From Vibrio splendidus 12E03 (GTDB taxonomy: Bacteria > Pseudomonadota > Gammaproteobacteria > Enterobacterales > Vibrionaceae), in the NCBI RefSeq assembly GCF_000272105.2, contig NZ_AJZD02000313.1, positions 1 to 64,000 on the forward strand: a stretch of DNA of 64,000 nt, written 5' to 3'. Numbering within the stretch: the first letter of the stretch is position 1; each line of letters opens with the position of its first letter. The notes under the pieces are model-generated. The model saw only the letters and a program-made list of their open reading frames with translations. It was not told the origin of the DNA and did not search any database. Below, piece after piece: positions 9,814-17,711 of this stretch. A program made the translations under genes and the position numbers.

Positions 9814-9826
9814 TGACGAATCGTCA
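9814..9826. promoter_or_regulatory. palindromic TetR-type operator, site 2
   Basis: TGACGAATCGTCA, a palindrome matching site 1, sits 112 bases upstream of it between the TetR terminator and the pump gene. The paired spacing suggests cooperative binding or control of a second start point. Confidence 0.75.
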
Positions 9827-9836
9827 AAAATGGTTA

Positions 9837-9862
9837 TTAATAAACCCACATGTGTGGGCTTA
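9837..9862 (-). terminator. hairpin after the TetR gene
   Basis: CCCACA-TG-TGTGGG (9845-9858) directly follows the TetR stop on the minus strand and is followed there by TTTATTAATAA. It probably separates the regulator transcript from the pump operon, which then needs its own promoter. Confidence 0.55.
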
Positions 9863-9869
9863 ATGGAAG

Positions 9870-10655
9870 TTATCGACCTACAGATTCTAAGTAAGCGATC
9901 TCTTCACTGAACAGTTCTTGTTCTACACGACGCCACGTTTTACGGTAATCCCAATCGCTAGAAAGGGGCTGCCAATTGAGGCCGTCTAGAATCATGTTCG
10001 CGTTGTGTAATACTGAATACGGGTCTTGCAACCGCTTAATACAATGACTGTTTGATGCGTTCTGTGACAAGGCATTTGAACCAAATGCAATTGACCAGTT
10101 AGCAAACACGATGGCATCAGAACCCACACCAGAAGAGAACTTTAGGTCGCCCGCCTCTACCGCTTGGTTAACCATAGTGTCGGCTTGTTCAATCACCAAC
10201 TCTTCCAGTTCATTCATCTCGGCGACGCGTGCACTAGACGCTTTCTCTAGTACCCACGGGCTTTTCGCCATGATCGCACAGGTTGATAGTACCGGTTCCA
10301 TGCGAGCATAGATTCGGTAAGCAACGTGCAGTGCGACGATCTTTTCACGTGTGTTGCCTTCAAACTCTCCAGAGCGAGCAAACATCATTGCTTCTGTCTT
10401 GAGAGAATGAATACATAACGCTAAAACCACGTCTTCTTTGCTGCAAAAGTGATTGTATATCGTACCTTTAGAATAAGAACTTGCTGCCGTTAGCCTATCC
10501 ATCGTGAGGTTTCCGAACCCTTGTTCTCGAACCAGATCTTTCGCCAACAACATCAACTCTACTTCTCGGTCTGCGATAGACTGCTGCTTTTTAGACAACA
10601 CGCCTTTGCAACCAAAGATACCTTGTTTATCGCCTTTACAACCAAAGCCAAACAT
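9870..10655 (-). CDS. TetR-family transcriptional regulator with FGCKG repeat
   Basis: Predicted repressor of the downstream RND operon and of itself. 261 residues. The TetR helix-turn-helix is clear at about residues 47-75 (LTMDRLTAASSYSKGTIYNHF). The remainder is the helical ligand and dimer domain, with no close resemblance I can name. Unusual is the first 18 residues, which hold two copies of FGCKG ten residues apart (Cys6 and Cys16) before the usual TetR N-terminal helix; this could be a redox or metal site. The gene lies upstream of the pump in the same direction and is flanked by four copies of a TGACG-type palindrome, as expected for an autoregulated local repressor. Ligand unknown. 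Confidence 0.9.
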   Translation of the reverse strand: MFGFGCKGDKQGIFGCKGVLSKKQQSIADREVELMLLAKDLVREQGFGNLTMDRLTAASSYSKGTIYNHFCSKEDVVLALCIHSLKTEAMMFARSGEFEGNTREKIVALHVAYRIYARMEPVLSTCAIMAKSPWVLEKASSARVAEMNELEELVIEQADTMVNQAVEAGDLKFSSGVGSDAIVFANWSIAFGSNALSQNASNSHCIKRLQDPYSVLHNANMILDGLNWQPLSSDWDYRKTWRRVEQELFSEEIAYLESVGR

Positions 10656-10767
10656 AATTTCTCAGTCCGTATTTGAGCTTAGCTATCACCTAAGCTGAGT
10701 CAGTATTTAAAACACTCCTGTTTAATATATTAACACGAATAGCAAATTCATGTACTTAACCATTTTG

Positions 10768-10780
10768 TGACGCTTCGTCA
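10768..10780. promoter_or_regulatory. palindromic TetR-type operator, site 3
   Basis: TGACGCTTCGTCA, 112 bases upstream of the TetR start and next to site 4. It matches the arms of sites 1 and 2 exactly and probably mediates autoregulation. Confidence 0.7.
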
Positions 10781-10784
10781 TTTT

Positions 10785-10797
10785 TGACTCATCGTCA
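10785..10797. promoter_or_regulatory. degenerate TetR-type operator, site 4
   Basis: TGACTCATCGTCA keeps one intact arm and most of the other. It is 17 bases from site 3 measured start to start, so two dimers could bind on nearly the same face of the helix. Confidence 0.55.
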
Positions 10798-11154
10798 TAA
10801 TAGCGCAAATATTGATCATATCAAGATGTTTTATAAATTAAATTCAACTTGTGAATGGGTAGGTAAATGAATGGGGAGTCGATAAGAAAAGAATCAATAG
10901 TCGATCTTAGGGGAAAACCTACACTTTGTTGTAGAGATAACGAAGGTTTCAGCGCTGTTTTTAAGTTGCAAATGAGCCTTACTATCTAAAGCTGATATGC
11001 CTATTCAAGTCCAATAACTCCAAGCGTAACCCACGAGAATGAATGAGTGTAGGCTTACTTTTTGGGGCAGACCTCTCCTTATGGTCAATATTTGGCTTAC
11101 TAATGTCGTTTTCTGTTAAGTTGCTATAAATTCGGTAAGGGGTGACTTACAATA

Positions 11155-11973
11155 GTGACAACGACTTACCTTTTTGAGAACACGATATTGAGCGCCAAAT
11201 ATTCTTATTTAGCTTGGCAAGTGAATACTTCTATCCCAGCAGAAAAACTGGTTTTATTGATGCTTGCAGATGGTGCTGATGAGTTCGGTTTCACCAATGT
11301 GTGTCTGCAATCAGCAAGTCAACTTTGTGCTCTCTCGACGTTCGGTTTAGCCGATTGCCTTAAGTGTCTAGTCGACCAAGGTTTCCTCGATAAAGTAAAA
11401 GTAGATTATCGAGACAAGAAAGAGATACACGTTTTCAAAATGCTCATTGAGCAAGAGCAAGCTGCGGTTCAAGTTGAAACTCAACCGGTCAATAGTATTC
11501 CGGTTTACTCTACTGCACCTGCACCTGCACCTGCACCTGCACCTGCACCCAAGTTTCAGCCTGCTCCGGCACCAATGCAAAACACGCAATATGCTCCTCG
11601 CCCACAAGGCCGAGGCTCAATGAACAGCAACACCGTTTCTACTCATGATCTCAACGAAGAAGAGATCCCATCATGGGCAGAACGTGCGTTTAAATTCTCC
11701 GGCTTGGCCGGTGACCATAGTTTAGTATGGAAGAAATTTGTCCTTTGGTATAAAGCCAAAGCTAATGAATTAATGCCACTATCTCGGATTGAATCCAAGC
11801 TGCAGTACTGGCTAGTTAACGAGAAGCAAAATGAAAGACAACAACAGCAGAAGACCTCTCAATATTCAGGAAATGCAGGACAAGCTAAAGGAAATGGGTA
11901 TAGACAAAAGCTTAGCCCATCTGAACGCTTCAGGCAGCAGCTCATTCAAAAAGGCAAAAAGCCAACCTTCTGA
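11155..11973 (+). CDS. DnaT-like primosomal protein
   Basis: Predicted DNA-binding replication-restart protein of 272 residues from a GTG start; a stop precedes it in frame by four codons, so the start cannot lie much further upstream. Residues 1-100 look like a winged-helix domain (YLAWQVNTSIPAEKLVLLMLADGADEFG). A Pro/Ala linker with six AP dipeptides follows (121-132), encoded by a hexamer repeat. The C-terminal part at 172-222 (PSWAERAFKFSGLAG to KLQYWLVNEK) resembles the single-strand-DNA-binding C-terminal domain of DnaT, and the basic tail ends SPSERFRQQLIQKGKK. Its last 143 bases overlap the next gene in another frame. In E. coli dnaT is followed by the loader gene dnaC, so the pairing may be analogous. 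Family assignment is from motif memory. Confidence 0.72.
   Translation: MTTTYLFENTILSAKYSYLAWQVNTSIPAEKLVLLMLADGADEFGFTNVCLQSASQLCALSTFGLADCLKCLVDQGFLDKVKVDYRDKKEIHVFKMLIEQEQAAVQVETQPVNSIPVYSTAPAPAPAPAPAPKFQPAPAPMQNTQYAPRPQGRGSMNSNTVSTHDLNEEEIPSWAERAFKFSGLAGDHSLVWKKFVLWYKAKANELMPLSRIESKLQYWLVNEKQNERQQQQKTSQYSGNAGQAKGNGYRQKLSPSERFRQQLIQKGKKPTF
11513..11548 (+). repeat. CTGCAC hexamer tandem repeat (six copies)
   Basis: Six perfect copies of CTGCAC encode the Ala-Pro linker of the DnaT-like protein. Gain or loss of a unit keeps the frame and changes linker length by two residues. Confidence 0.95.
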
Positions 11974-12676
11974 GCCAGCTCAACCTGTTGTACCTGACGC
12001 TACAGGTCCATTAGTACCTGAAGTGATTGAAGCGCAAAGTACCGAAGTGAAAGTAGCGGCTGCACAAGCTGCGGATTCTGGTGCGTCTCAACAAGTGCCT
12101 GTTGTTGATCAAGATCCTGCAGAGCTGGAACTAACCGATTGGTGTATTCACGTATTTGGCTCTTTCTTGAGCGTTTACGAAACACAGTGGGAATATCAGT
12201 ACGGTAGTGAGCCAAGCGGCAAGTTCATTGAGTTTGCTAATTCTGTTGATTCAGACGGCCTAAACCGTGTGCTAATGCACTGTCACGAACGTATTCAACT
12301 TGGCAACAGTTGGCCGCCGCAAATGGGTGAGCTGTGGATCCTGAAAGATTCTCTAACGGAAGAAGAGTTGCTGGATAGTCGTATCCGTGTGTTGTCTCGT
12401 ACAGCAGTAAACAAGATTGAAAAATGGTTAATCCAAAACAAACTGTACGACTTGAAGCGCACTGCGGAAAACAAGCTCGATGGCCTGTTTAAGAAGTACT
12501 ACCTAGAAGCAAAACGTTTAGACGAGAAAGGCATGCTTGAAACTGAGTTACCAGAATTCCTTCTTGCCGCTAACTCTGTAAAGAACCTGAACGATTTAAA
12601 ACGCGAAGAGTACGAAAGTAAACACGGTAAAGCGATTAACCCAAGAATTCAGCGTATTCTCAACAGTAAAAAATAA
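11831..12676 (+). CDS. replication-associated protein, helicase-loader-like (tentative)
   Basis: Protein of 281 residues that I do not recognise with certainty. A hydrophilic, Ala/Pro/Gln-rich region (about 36-96) separates a short N-terminal helical piece (NIQEMQDKLKEMGIDKSLAH) from a compact C-terminal domain (about 100-275). The segment LNRVLMHCHERIQLGNSWPP (144-163) resembles the helical region before a WPP/FPP motif in phage lambda P-like helicase loaders and replication proteins. It overlaps the DnaT-like gene by 143 bases, so the two are probably translationally coupled and act together in primosome assembly. The ribosome site is weak; later ATGs at residues 15 and 22 would shorten but not remove the overlap. 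Vibrio is known to use DciA as replicative loader, so this may be an accessory factor. Confidence 0.55.
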   Translation: MKDNNSRRPLNIQEMQDKLKEMGIDKSLAHLNASGSSSFKKAKSQPSEPAQPVVPDATGPLVPEVIEAQSTEVKVAAAQAADSGASQQVPVVDQDPAELELTDWCIHVFGSFLSVYETQWEYQYGSEPSGKFIEFANSVDSDGLNRVLMHCHERIQLGNSWPPQMGELWILKDSLTEEELLDSRIRVLSRTAVNKIEKWLIQNKLYDLKRTAENKLDGLFKKYYLEAKRLDEKGMLETELPEFLLAANSVKNLNDLKREEYESKHGKAINPRIQRILNSKK

Positions 12677-12734
12677 CCATCCGCTTACTATCTGTTATAA
12701 GAAAACAGAGTAGCGATTACACGGTTAACAGATA

Positions 12735-12768
12735 CAAAAATGCCAGCTATCAAGCTGGCATTTTTTAC
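12735..12768. terminator. bidirectional intrinsic terminator
   Basis: TGCCAGC-TATCAA-GCTGGCA with a T-run on the right and an A-run on the left. It ends the rightward DnaT-like operon and can also stop the leftward small-barrel transcript. Confidence 0.85.
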
Positions 12769-12831
12769 GAATTCTTACGAACTCTACAAATATCCGTGAC
12801 CAACGGTACGTCTGTCACTGACTGCAAGTAA

Positions 12832-13326
12832 TTACAGTAGGTGGATAGTTGCGTTTAGCGTGAATACGCCAGAGTCGTCATCTTTCATTTTGAAGTTTTG
12901 GTAGCTAGCGCCTACAGATAGTGGACCAAAGATGAAGTATTCAGCGCCTACACCGTACATGATATCAACATCGTCTTGCTTGAAGCCATCAGCTTTAAGC
13001 TCGTAAGAGTGAAGACCACCCTTCGCGTATACGTGAAGAGGACCAAAATCGATGCTTGGTTTAATCGCTAGGTAAGCAGTGCTTGCGTCTAAATTCTTAA
13101 GATCGCGGTTGCCGTAATTAACGCTGCCGAAAGAACCAAGATCCCAATAACCCGCTTCAACGCCGATTAATGGAAGAATACCAGTACCTACGTGGATACC
13201 CATCGCTGTCTCTTCTTTATTGCCTAATGAGTTTTGACCACCCATTACACCACCGTACAACCAAGAATCAGCCATTGCTGTTGAAGATGCACCTAGTAGT
13301 GCTAATGCCAATAACGTTTTTTTCAT
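12832..13326 (-). CDS. small outer-membrane beta-barrel protein
   Basis: 164-residue secreted protein. The signal peptide is classical (MKKTLLALALLGASSTAMADS, cleavage after AMA). The mature 145 residues show eight or so short alternating strands with Gly and aromatic residues (SWLYGGVMGGQ, GVEAGYWDLGSFG, YGVGAEYFIFGPLSVGASYQNF), the pattern of an OmpA-N-terminal or OmpX-type eight-stranded barrel. There is no C-terminal peptidoglycan-binding domain. It lies alone, leftward, between the terminator at 12735 and hrpA. Function is unknown; similar proteins are annotated only as outer-membrane beta-barrel or porin-family proteins. Confidence 0.8.
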   Translation of the reverse strand: MKKTLLALALLGASSTAMADSWLYGGVMGGQNSLGNKEETAMGIHVGTGILPLIGVEAGYWDLGSFGSVNYGNRDLKNLDASTAYLAIKPSIDFGPLHVYAKGGLHSYELKADGFKQDDVDIMYGVGAEYFIFGPLSVGASYQNFKMKDDDSGVFTLNATIHLL

Positions 13327-13416
13327 ATTCGACCTTTTTCGTCCTAGTGGCAGGCCTTGAGTGGTAATAAATTGCCACCAAGTCGCCCTGTATGTAATAA
13401 CTATTCAATTAGTAAT

Positions 13417-13453
13417 GCAATAAGCAAGATTTATACCCAAACCTTGCTATTGC
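13417..13453 (-). repeat. imperfect inverted repeat after hrpA
   Basis: GCAATAAGCAAG and CTTGCTATTGC, with one bulged base, flank a 14-base loop just downstream of the hrpA stop on the minus strand. It may be a weak terminator; the U-run is missing. Confidence 0.35.
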
Positions 13454-13469
13454 GTCTAGCTTTATTCCT

Positions 13470-16400
13470 TTAGCAAGCATCAATCGCGTTTTTAACACGC
13501 TTATCTGATACTGGGTAAGGCGTACCGAGCTGCTGTGCGAAGAAGCTTACACGAAGCTCTTCAATCATCCAACGCACCTCTTTTACATTTTCTGGAACCG
13601 CGATCCCTTTTGGAATTTTATTCAGCAATTCTTTGTAATCATTCATTACCGACTCAACTTTGATCATATGTAGGCGATCTTTGTTAGGGTCAATCGGCAG
13701 TTTTTCCATTCGACGCTCAATAGCTTTCATATAGCGTAGAATATCCGGCAAGCGTTTCCACCCGCATTCTGTGGCAAACCCCTTAAAAATCAAACCTTCT
13801 ACCTGAGCTTTGATGTCAGAAAGTGCGAATGCCATCGAAAGATCTACGCGGCCCTTCAGCTTCTTACTGATACTGAACGCCGTAGTTAGAATAGTTTCTA
13901 CCTGTTGAGCAATCTCAACAACCGTATCGCCTAACTCTGCACGTACGTGTTCTTTCAGTGCTTCAAACTGCTCTGGTTCCCAAACCAAACCGCCCTTCTC
14001 TTCAATTAGCTTATCAATACCACAAGCGATACAGTCATCGATTAAATCAAGCACCTGTCCGTATGGATTGAAGTACAAGCCAAGTTTCGATTTGTTCGGT
14101 AGGTTCGAGTGCAAATATTTGATCGGCGATGGCACGTTCAACAAGATTAAACGACGCTGACCCGATTTCATTGCCGAGATCTGTTCTTGTTCAGTTTCGA
14201 ACAGTTTGATCTCTACGCTGTCTTTGGTATCCACCAGCGCAGGGAAAGCTTTAACATCGTAGCCGCCACGCTTCTGTTGGTAGACTTTTGGTAGCTCACC
14301 AAAGCTCCACGTGTGCAGGTTCTGTTGCTCAATATCGTCGTCAGCAACCTTAGAAAGCGTTTCTTGAACCTTGTCTTTCAGGCTCTCTTTCAGCTCATGC
14401 AGATCTTTCTGTTCTTTCAGCTTACGCTTGCGATGATCTACAGCGCGGAATGTTACCTTTAAGTGCTCTGGAATCTGGTCTAACTTCCAGTCATCACGTA
14501 CCACTTCCACGCCTGTCATACGACGTAGCTCTTTCTCAAGAGAATCCAATAGCGGAGCTTCAAGTGGCGTAACACGTGCCAAGAATGCATCGGCGTAGTT
14601 TGGTGCAGGCACAAAGTTACGGCGTAGCGTTTTTGGAAGTGACTTAATCAGGCTAATCACCAACTCTTGGCGTAAACCTGGGATCTGCCAATCGAATCCG
14701 TTTTGGTCGATCTGGTTCAAGATAGGTAGCGGAATGTGTACCGTTACACCATCGTTGTCATCGCCCGGCTCAAATTGGTAGCTCAGCTTGAGCTTGATAC
14801 CGTTTTGGTGCCAGAAGTTCGGGTAATCCAAATCGGTAACGTGGCTTGCATCACCTCTGAACAGCATCGACTTTTCGAAGTTCAGCAGATCGGGCGTTTT
14901 CTGGCTGGTTTTCTTCCACCATGTATCAAAGTGACGGCCTGAAACAGCCTCTTCACCCACACGCTGGTCATAAAAATCGAACAGCTCATCATCATCGATC
15001 AAGATGTCACGACGACGAGACTTATGCTCTAGCTCTTCCACTTCTTGCAGTAGCTTGCGGTTCTGCTTGAAGAAAGCGTGTTTGGTTTCCCACTCACCTT
15101 CTACTAATGCACTACGCACGAACAACTCGCGGCTGACGGTTGCATCAATCGCACCGTAGTTCACAAGGCGCTTAGGTACAATTGGGATTCCGTAAAGCAT
15201 CACTTTTTCGTGTGCCATTACCGCCGCTTGCTTCTTCGACCAATGTGGTTCGCTGTAGCTACGTTTAATGAGGTGTTTCGCTAGCGGTTCAATCCATTCA
15301 GGTTGAATTTTAGCGATAACACGACCCCAGAGTTTCGAGGTTTCCACCAGCTCAGCAGACATGATCCACTTAGGTTGTTTCTTGAATAAGCCAGACGCAG
15401 GGAAGATATGGAAGCGAGCATTGCGTGCACCTTGATATTCATTCTTCTCTTGGTCTTTCATACCGATGTGCGAAAGCAGACCTGATAGTAGCGACATGTG
15501 AATGCCATCGTAGCTACCTGGTTCAGTGTTCAGCTTGGTATCCAATTCACGCATCGCTTGGTGAATTTGGAAGTACACATCTTGCCATTCACGAATACGT
15601 AAATAGTTCAGGTAATCCTGCTTACACTGTTTGCGGAACTGGTTACTCGACAGCGCTTTTTGCTGCTGCTTGATGTAATCCCATAGGTTCACAAACGTGA
15701 TGAAATCAGATTCTTTATCGAAGAAGCGTTTGTGCTTGTCGTCAGACGATTGTTGCTTGTCTGACGGACGCTCACGTGGATCTTGAATCGACAACGCAGA
15801 CGCAATAACCATCACTTCATGCAAACAGCGGTTGCGTGGCGCTTCAATGACCATACGCGCTAAACGTGGATCGATAGGTAACTTCGCTAGCTTACGACCA
15901 ATCGCCGTGAGCTTCTTCTTATCATCGCCGTGATTCTTGTTTTTGTTCGCAGCAGGCTCAGTTGTCGCAATTGCACCAAGCTCTTCAAGCAGCCTTACAC
16001 CATCTTGAATGTTGCGTTTATCTGGCGCTTCAACAAATGGGAACGCTTGAATGTCGCCTAGACCTAGCGCTGTCATCTGCAAGATAACAGATGCTAGGTT
16101 AGTACGAAGTATCTCTGGATCAGTAAACTCTGGACGTGACTCGAAATCTTCCTCTGAGTACAGACGAATACAGATACCTTCTGCCACACGACCACAACGA
16201 CCTTTACGCTGGTTAGCACTCGCTTGAGATACTGGCTCAATCGGTAGGCGTTGTACTTTGGTGCGGTAGCTGTATCGGCTAATACGTGCTGTACCCGGAT
16301 CGATTACGTACTTGATGCCCGGCACTGTTAACGAGGTTTCTGCCACGTTGGTTGCCAGAACGATGCGTCGACCAGTGTGAGACTGGAAGATTCGGTTCTG

Positions 16401-17543
16401 CTCGCCCGCCGATAGACGTGCGTAGAGCGGAACAATTTCAGTATCACGCAGGTTACGTTTACTTAATGCATCTGCGGTATCACGAATCTCTCGCTCACCG
16501 TTCATGAAGATCAAGATATCGCCTTGCCCTTCATCACACAGCTCATCTACGGCTTCAAAAATGCCTTCGATTTGGTCACGGTCTGAATCACTTTCATCAC
16601 CACCTAATGGGCGGTAACGCGTATCTACAGGGTACGTTCGACCTGATACTTCAATGATCGGTGCATTGTTAAAGTGCTTCGAGAAACGCTCTGGATCGAT
16701 GGTCGCCGATGTAATGATAACTTTAAGATCAGGACGCTTTGGCAGCAACTCTTTCAGGTAACCCATGATGAAATCGATGTTCAGGCTACGTTCGTGTGCT
16801 TCATCGATGATGATGGTGTCGTACTGATTTAAGAATCTGTCGTGTTGAATTTCCGCCAGTAGAATACCGTCGGTCATCAATTTGATTTGGGTGTTGTCAG
16901 AAATCTGGTCGTTGAATCGAACCTTATAACCAACGAACTCACCAAGCTGTGTTTCCATCTCTTCAGCAATACGGTTCGCAACCGAACGCGCCGCAAGACG
17001 ACGAGGCTGAGTGTGACCAATTAAGCCAAAGCGGCCGCGGCCAAGCTCAGAACAGATTTTTGGTAACTGAGTGGTTTTACCCGAACCCGTTTCACCCGCC
17101 ACAATAACCACTTGGTTTTCGGCGATGGCTTTCGCGATGTCTTCGCGTTTTTGGCTAACCGGTAGAATTTCTGGGTATTCAATCGTTGGTTTTTGCGCAG
17201 CACGCTGGGTTGCCGTCATCATCGACTTGGCAATGTCTAATGCGATTTCATCGAAAACAGCATGCTTAGATTGTTCGTTCTTAATGCGGCTTGCACCAGA
17301 GATACGCTTACTTAAACGGAAGCGGTCGCGCATCATGCACTCATTTAAGGCCTTACGAAGAGAGGCTGGGCTATTTTGAGATGCGCTAGTCTTGGGAGCT
17401 TGCTGCTTTGATTTTTGGTTTTGTTTTGGGTTTTGCTTAGCTTGATTAGCAGAGGAATCTGATGTCGCGTTTGAATTCGCGTCATGGTTCTGCTTATTCG
17501 CAGTATGCTTATTTTGGTCTGCTTTTTCCGGAGACGAAGTCAC
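13470..17543 (-). CDS. hrpA: ATP-dependent RNA helicase HrpA
   Basis: DEAH-box helicase of 1357 residues, acting on RNA and rescuing or collapsing ribosomes in E. coli. The GTG start has an AGGA site six bases ahead and gives VTSSPEKADQ; further-upstream codons lack one. Walker A is GETGSGKT (about 150-157) and the box is DEAH (about 247-250), followed by SAT and the Q/R motifs of the helicase C-terminal lobe (NQRKGRCGRVAEG), HA2, OB-fold and the long C-terminal extension that distinguishes HrpA from HrpB. The first 60 residues are a low-complexity Asn/Gln/Lys/Ser tract absent from E. coli HrpA. It is alone, downstream of the MipA-like gene but separated from it by a terminator. Confidence 0.97.
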   Translation of the reverse strand: MTSSPEKADQNKHTANKQNHDANSNATSDSSANQAKQNPKQNQKSKQQAPKTSASQNSPASLRKALNECMMRDRFRLSKRISGASRIKNEQSKHAVFDEIALDIAKSMMTATQRAAQKPTIEYPEILPVSQKREDIAKAIAENQVVIVAGETGSGKTTQLPKICSELGRGRFGLIGHTQPRRLAARSVANRIAEEMETQLGEFVGYKVRFNDQISDNTQIKLMTDGILLAEIQHDRFLNQYDTIIIDEAHERSLNIDFIMGYLKELLPKRPDLKVIITSATIDPERFSKHFNNAPIIEVSGRTYPVDTRYRPLGGDESDSDRDQIEGIFEAVDELCDEGQGDILIFMNGEREIRDTADALSKRNLRDTEIVPLYARLSAGEQNRIFQSHTGRRIVLATNVAETSLTVPGIKYVIDPGTARISRYSYRTKVQRLPIEPVSQASANQRKGRCGRVAEGICIRLYSEEDFESRPEFTDPEILRTNLASVILQMTALGLGDIQAFPFVEAPDKRNIQDGVRLLEELGAIATTEPAANKNKNHGDDKKKLTAIGRKLAKLPIDPRLARMVIEAPRNRCLHEVMVIASALSIQDPRERPSDKQQSSDDKHKRFFDKESDFITFVNLWDYIKQQQKALSSNQFRKQCKQDYLNYLRIREWQDVYFQIHQAMRELDTKLNTEPGSYDGIHMSLLSGLLSHIGMKDQEKNEYQGARNARFHIFPASGLFKKQPKWIMSAELVETSKLWGRVIAKIQPEWIEPLAKHLIKRSYSEPHWSKKQAAVMAHEKVMLYGIPIVPKRLVNYGAIDATVSRELFVRSALVEGEWETKHAFFKQNRKLLQEVEELEHKSRRRDILIDDDELFDFYDQRVGEEAVSGRHFDTWWKKTSQKTPDLLNFEKSMLFRGDASHVTDLDYPNFWHQNGIKLKLSYQFEPGDDNDGVTVHIPLPILNQIDQNGFDWQIPGLRQELVISLIKSLPKTLRRNFVPAPNYADAFLARVTPLEAPLLDSLEKELRRMTGVEVVRDDWKLDQIPEHLKVTFRAVDHRKRKLKEQKDLHELKESLKDKVQETLSKVADDDIEQQNLHTWSFGELPKVYQQKRGGYDVKAFPALVDTKDSVEIKLFETEQEQISAMKSGQRRLILLNVPSPIKYLHSNLPNKSKLGLYFNPYGQVLDLIDDCIACGIDKLIEEKGGLVWEPEQFEALKEHVRAELGDTVVEIAQQVETILTTAFSISKKLKGRVDLSMAFALSDIKAQVEGLIFKGFATECGWKRLPDILRYMKAIERRMEKLPIDPNKDRLHMIKVESVMNDYKELLNKIPKGIAVPENVKEVRWMIEELRVSFFAQQLGTPYPVSDKRVKNAIDAC

Positions 17544-17600
17544 AGCGTGTCCTATTCTTTCTCTTATATAAACTCGCGCGATTGTACCACAAGTATTCAA

Positions 17601-17677
17601 TAAAAAAGCCTGAGAGCTATGTGAAAACTGCGCTAACGTTTAAAAACTCAGCGATTTCACAGTGGCTATCAGGCTTC
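17601..17677 (-). terminator. long stem-loop terminator after the MipA-like gene
   Basis: AAGCCTGA at 17606-17613 pairs with TCAGGCTT at 17668-17675, and inner arms (GCTATGTGAAA with TTTCACAGTGGC; CGCT with AGCG) extend the stem to about 20 bp. On the minus strand it ends in TTTTTTATT, a proper U-run. It is unusually long for a terminator. Confidence 0.75.
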
Positions 17678-17711
17678 TTATCTCAGGTTCAATCAGCGCC
17701 TAAATCAATCG

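Larger units (their letters stand above)
10656..11154. other. intergenic region upstream of tetR and the DnaT-like gene
   Basis: About 500 bases between a leftward and a rightward gene, so it should contain two divergent promoters. Operator sites 3 and 4 lie at 10768-10797. An AT-rich stretch at 10721-10735 (TTTAATATATTAAC) could be a -10 region for tetR. I see no gene, terminator or repeat in the remaining 350 bases. Confidence 0.5.
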
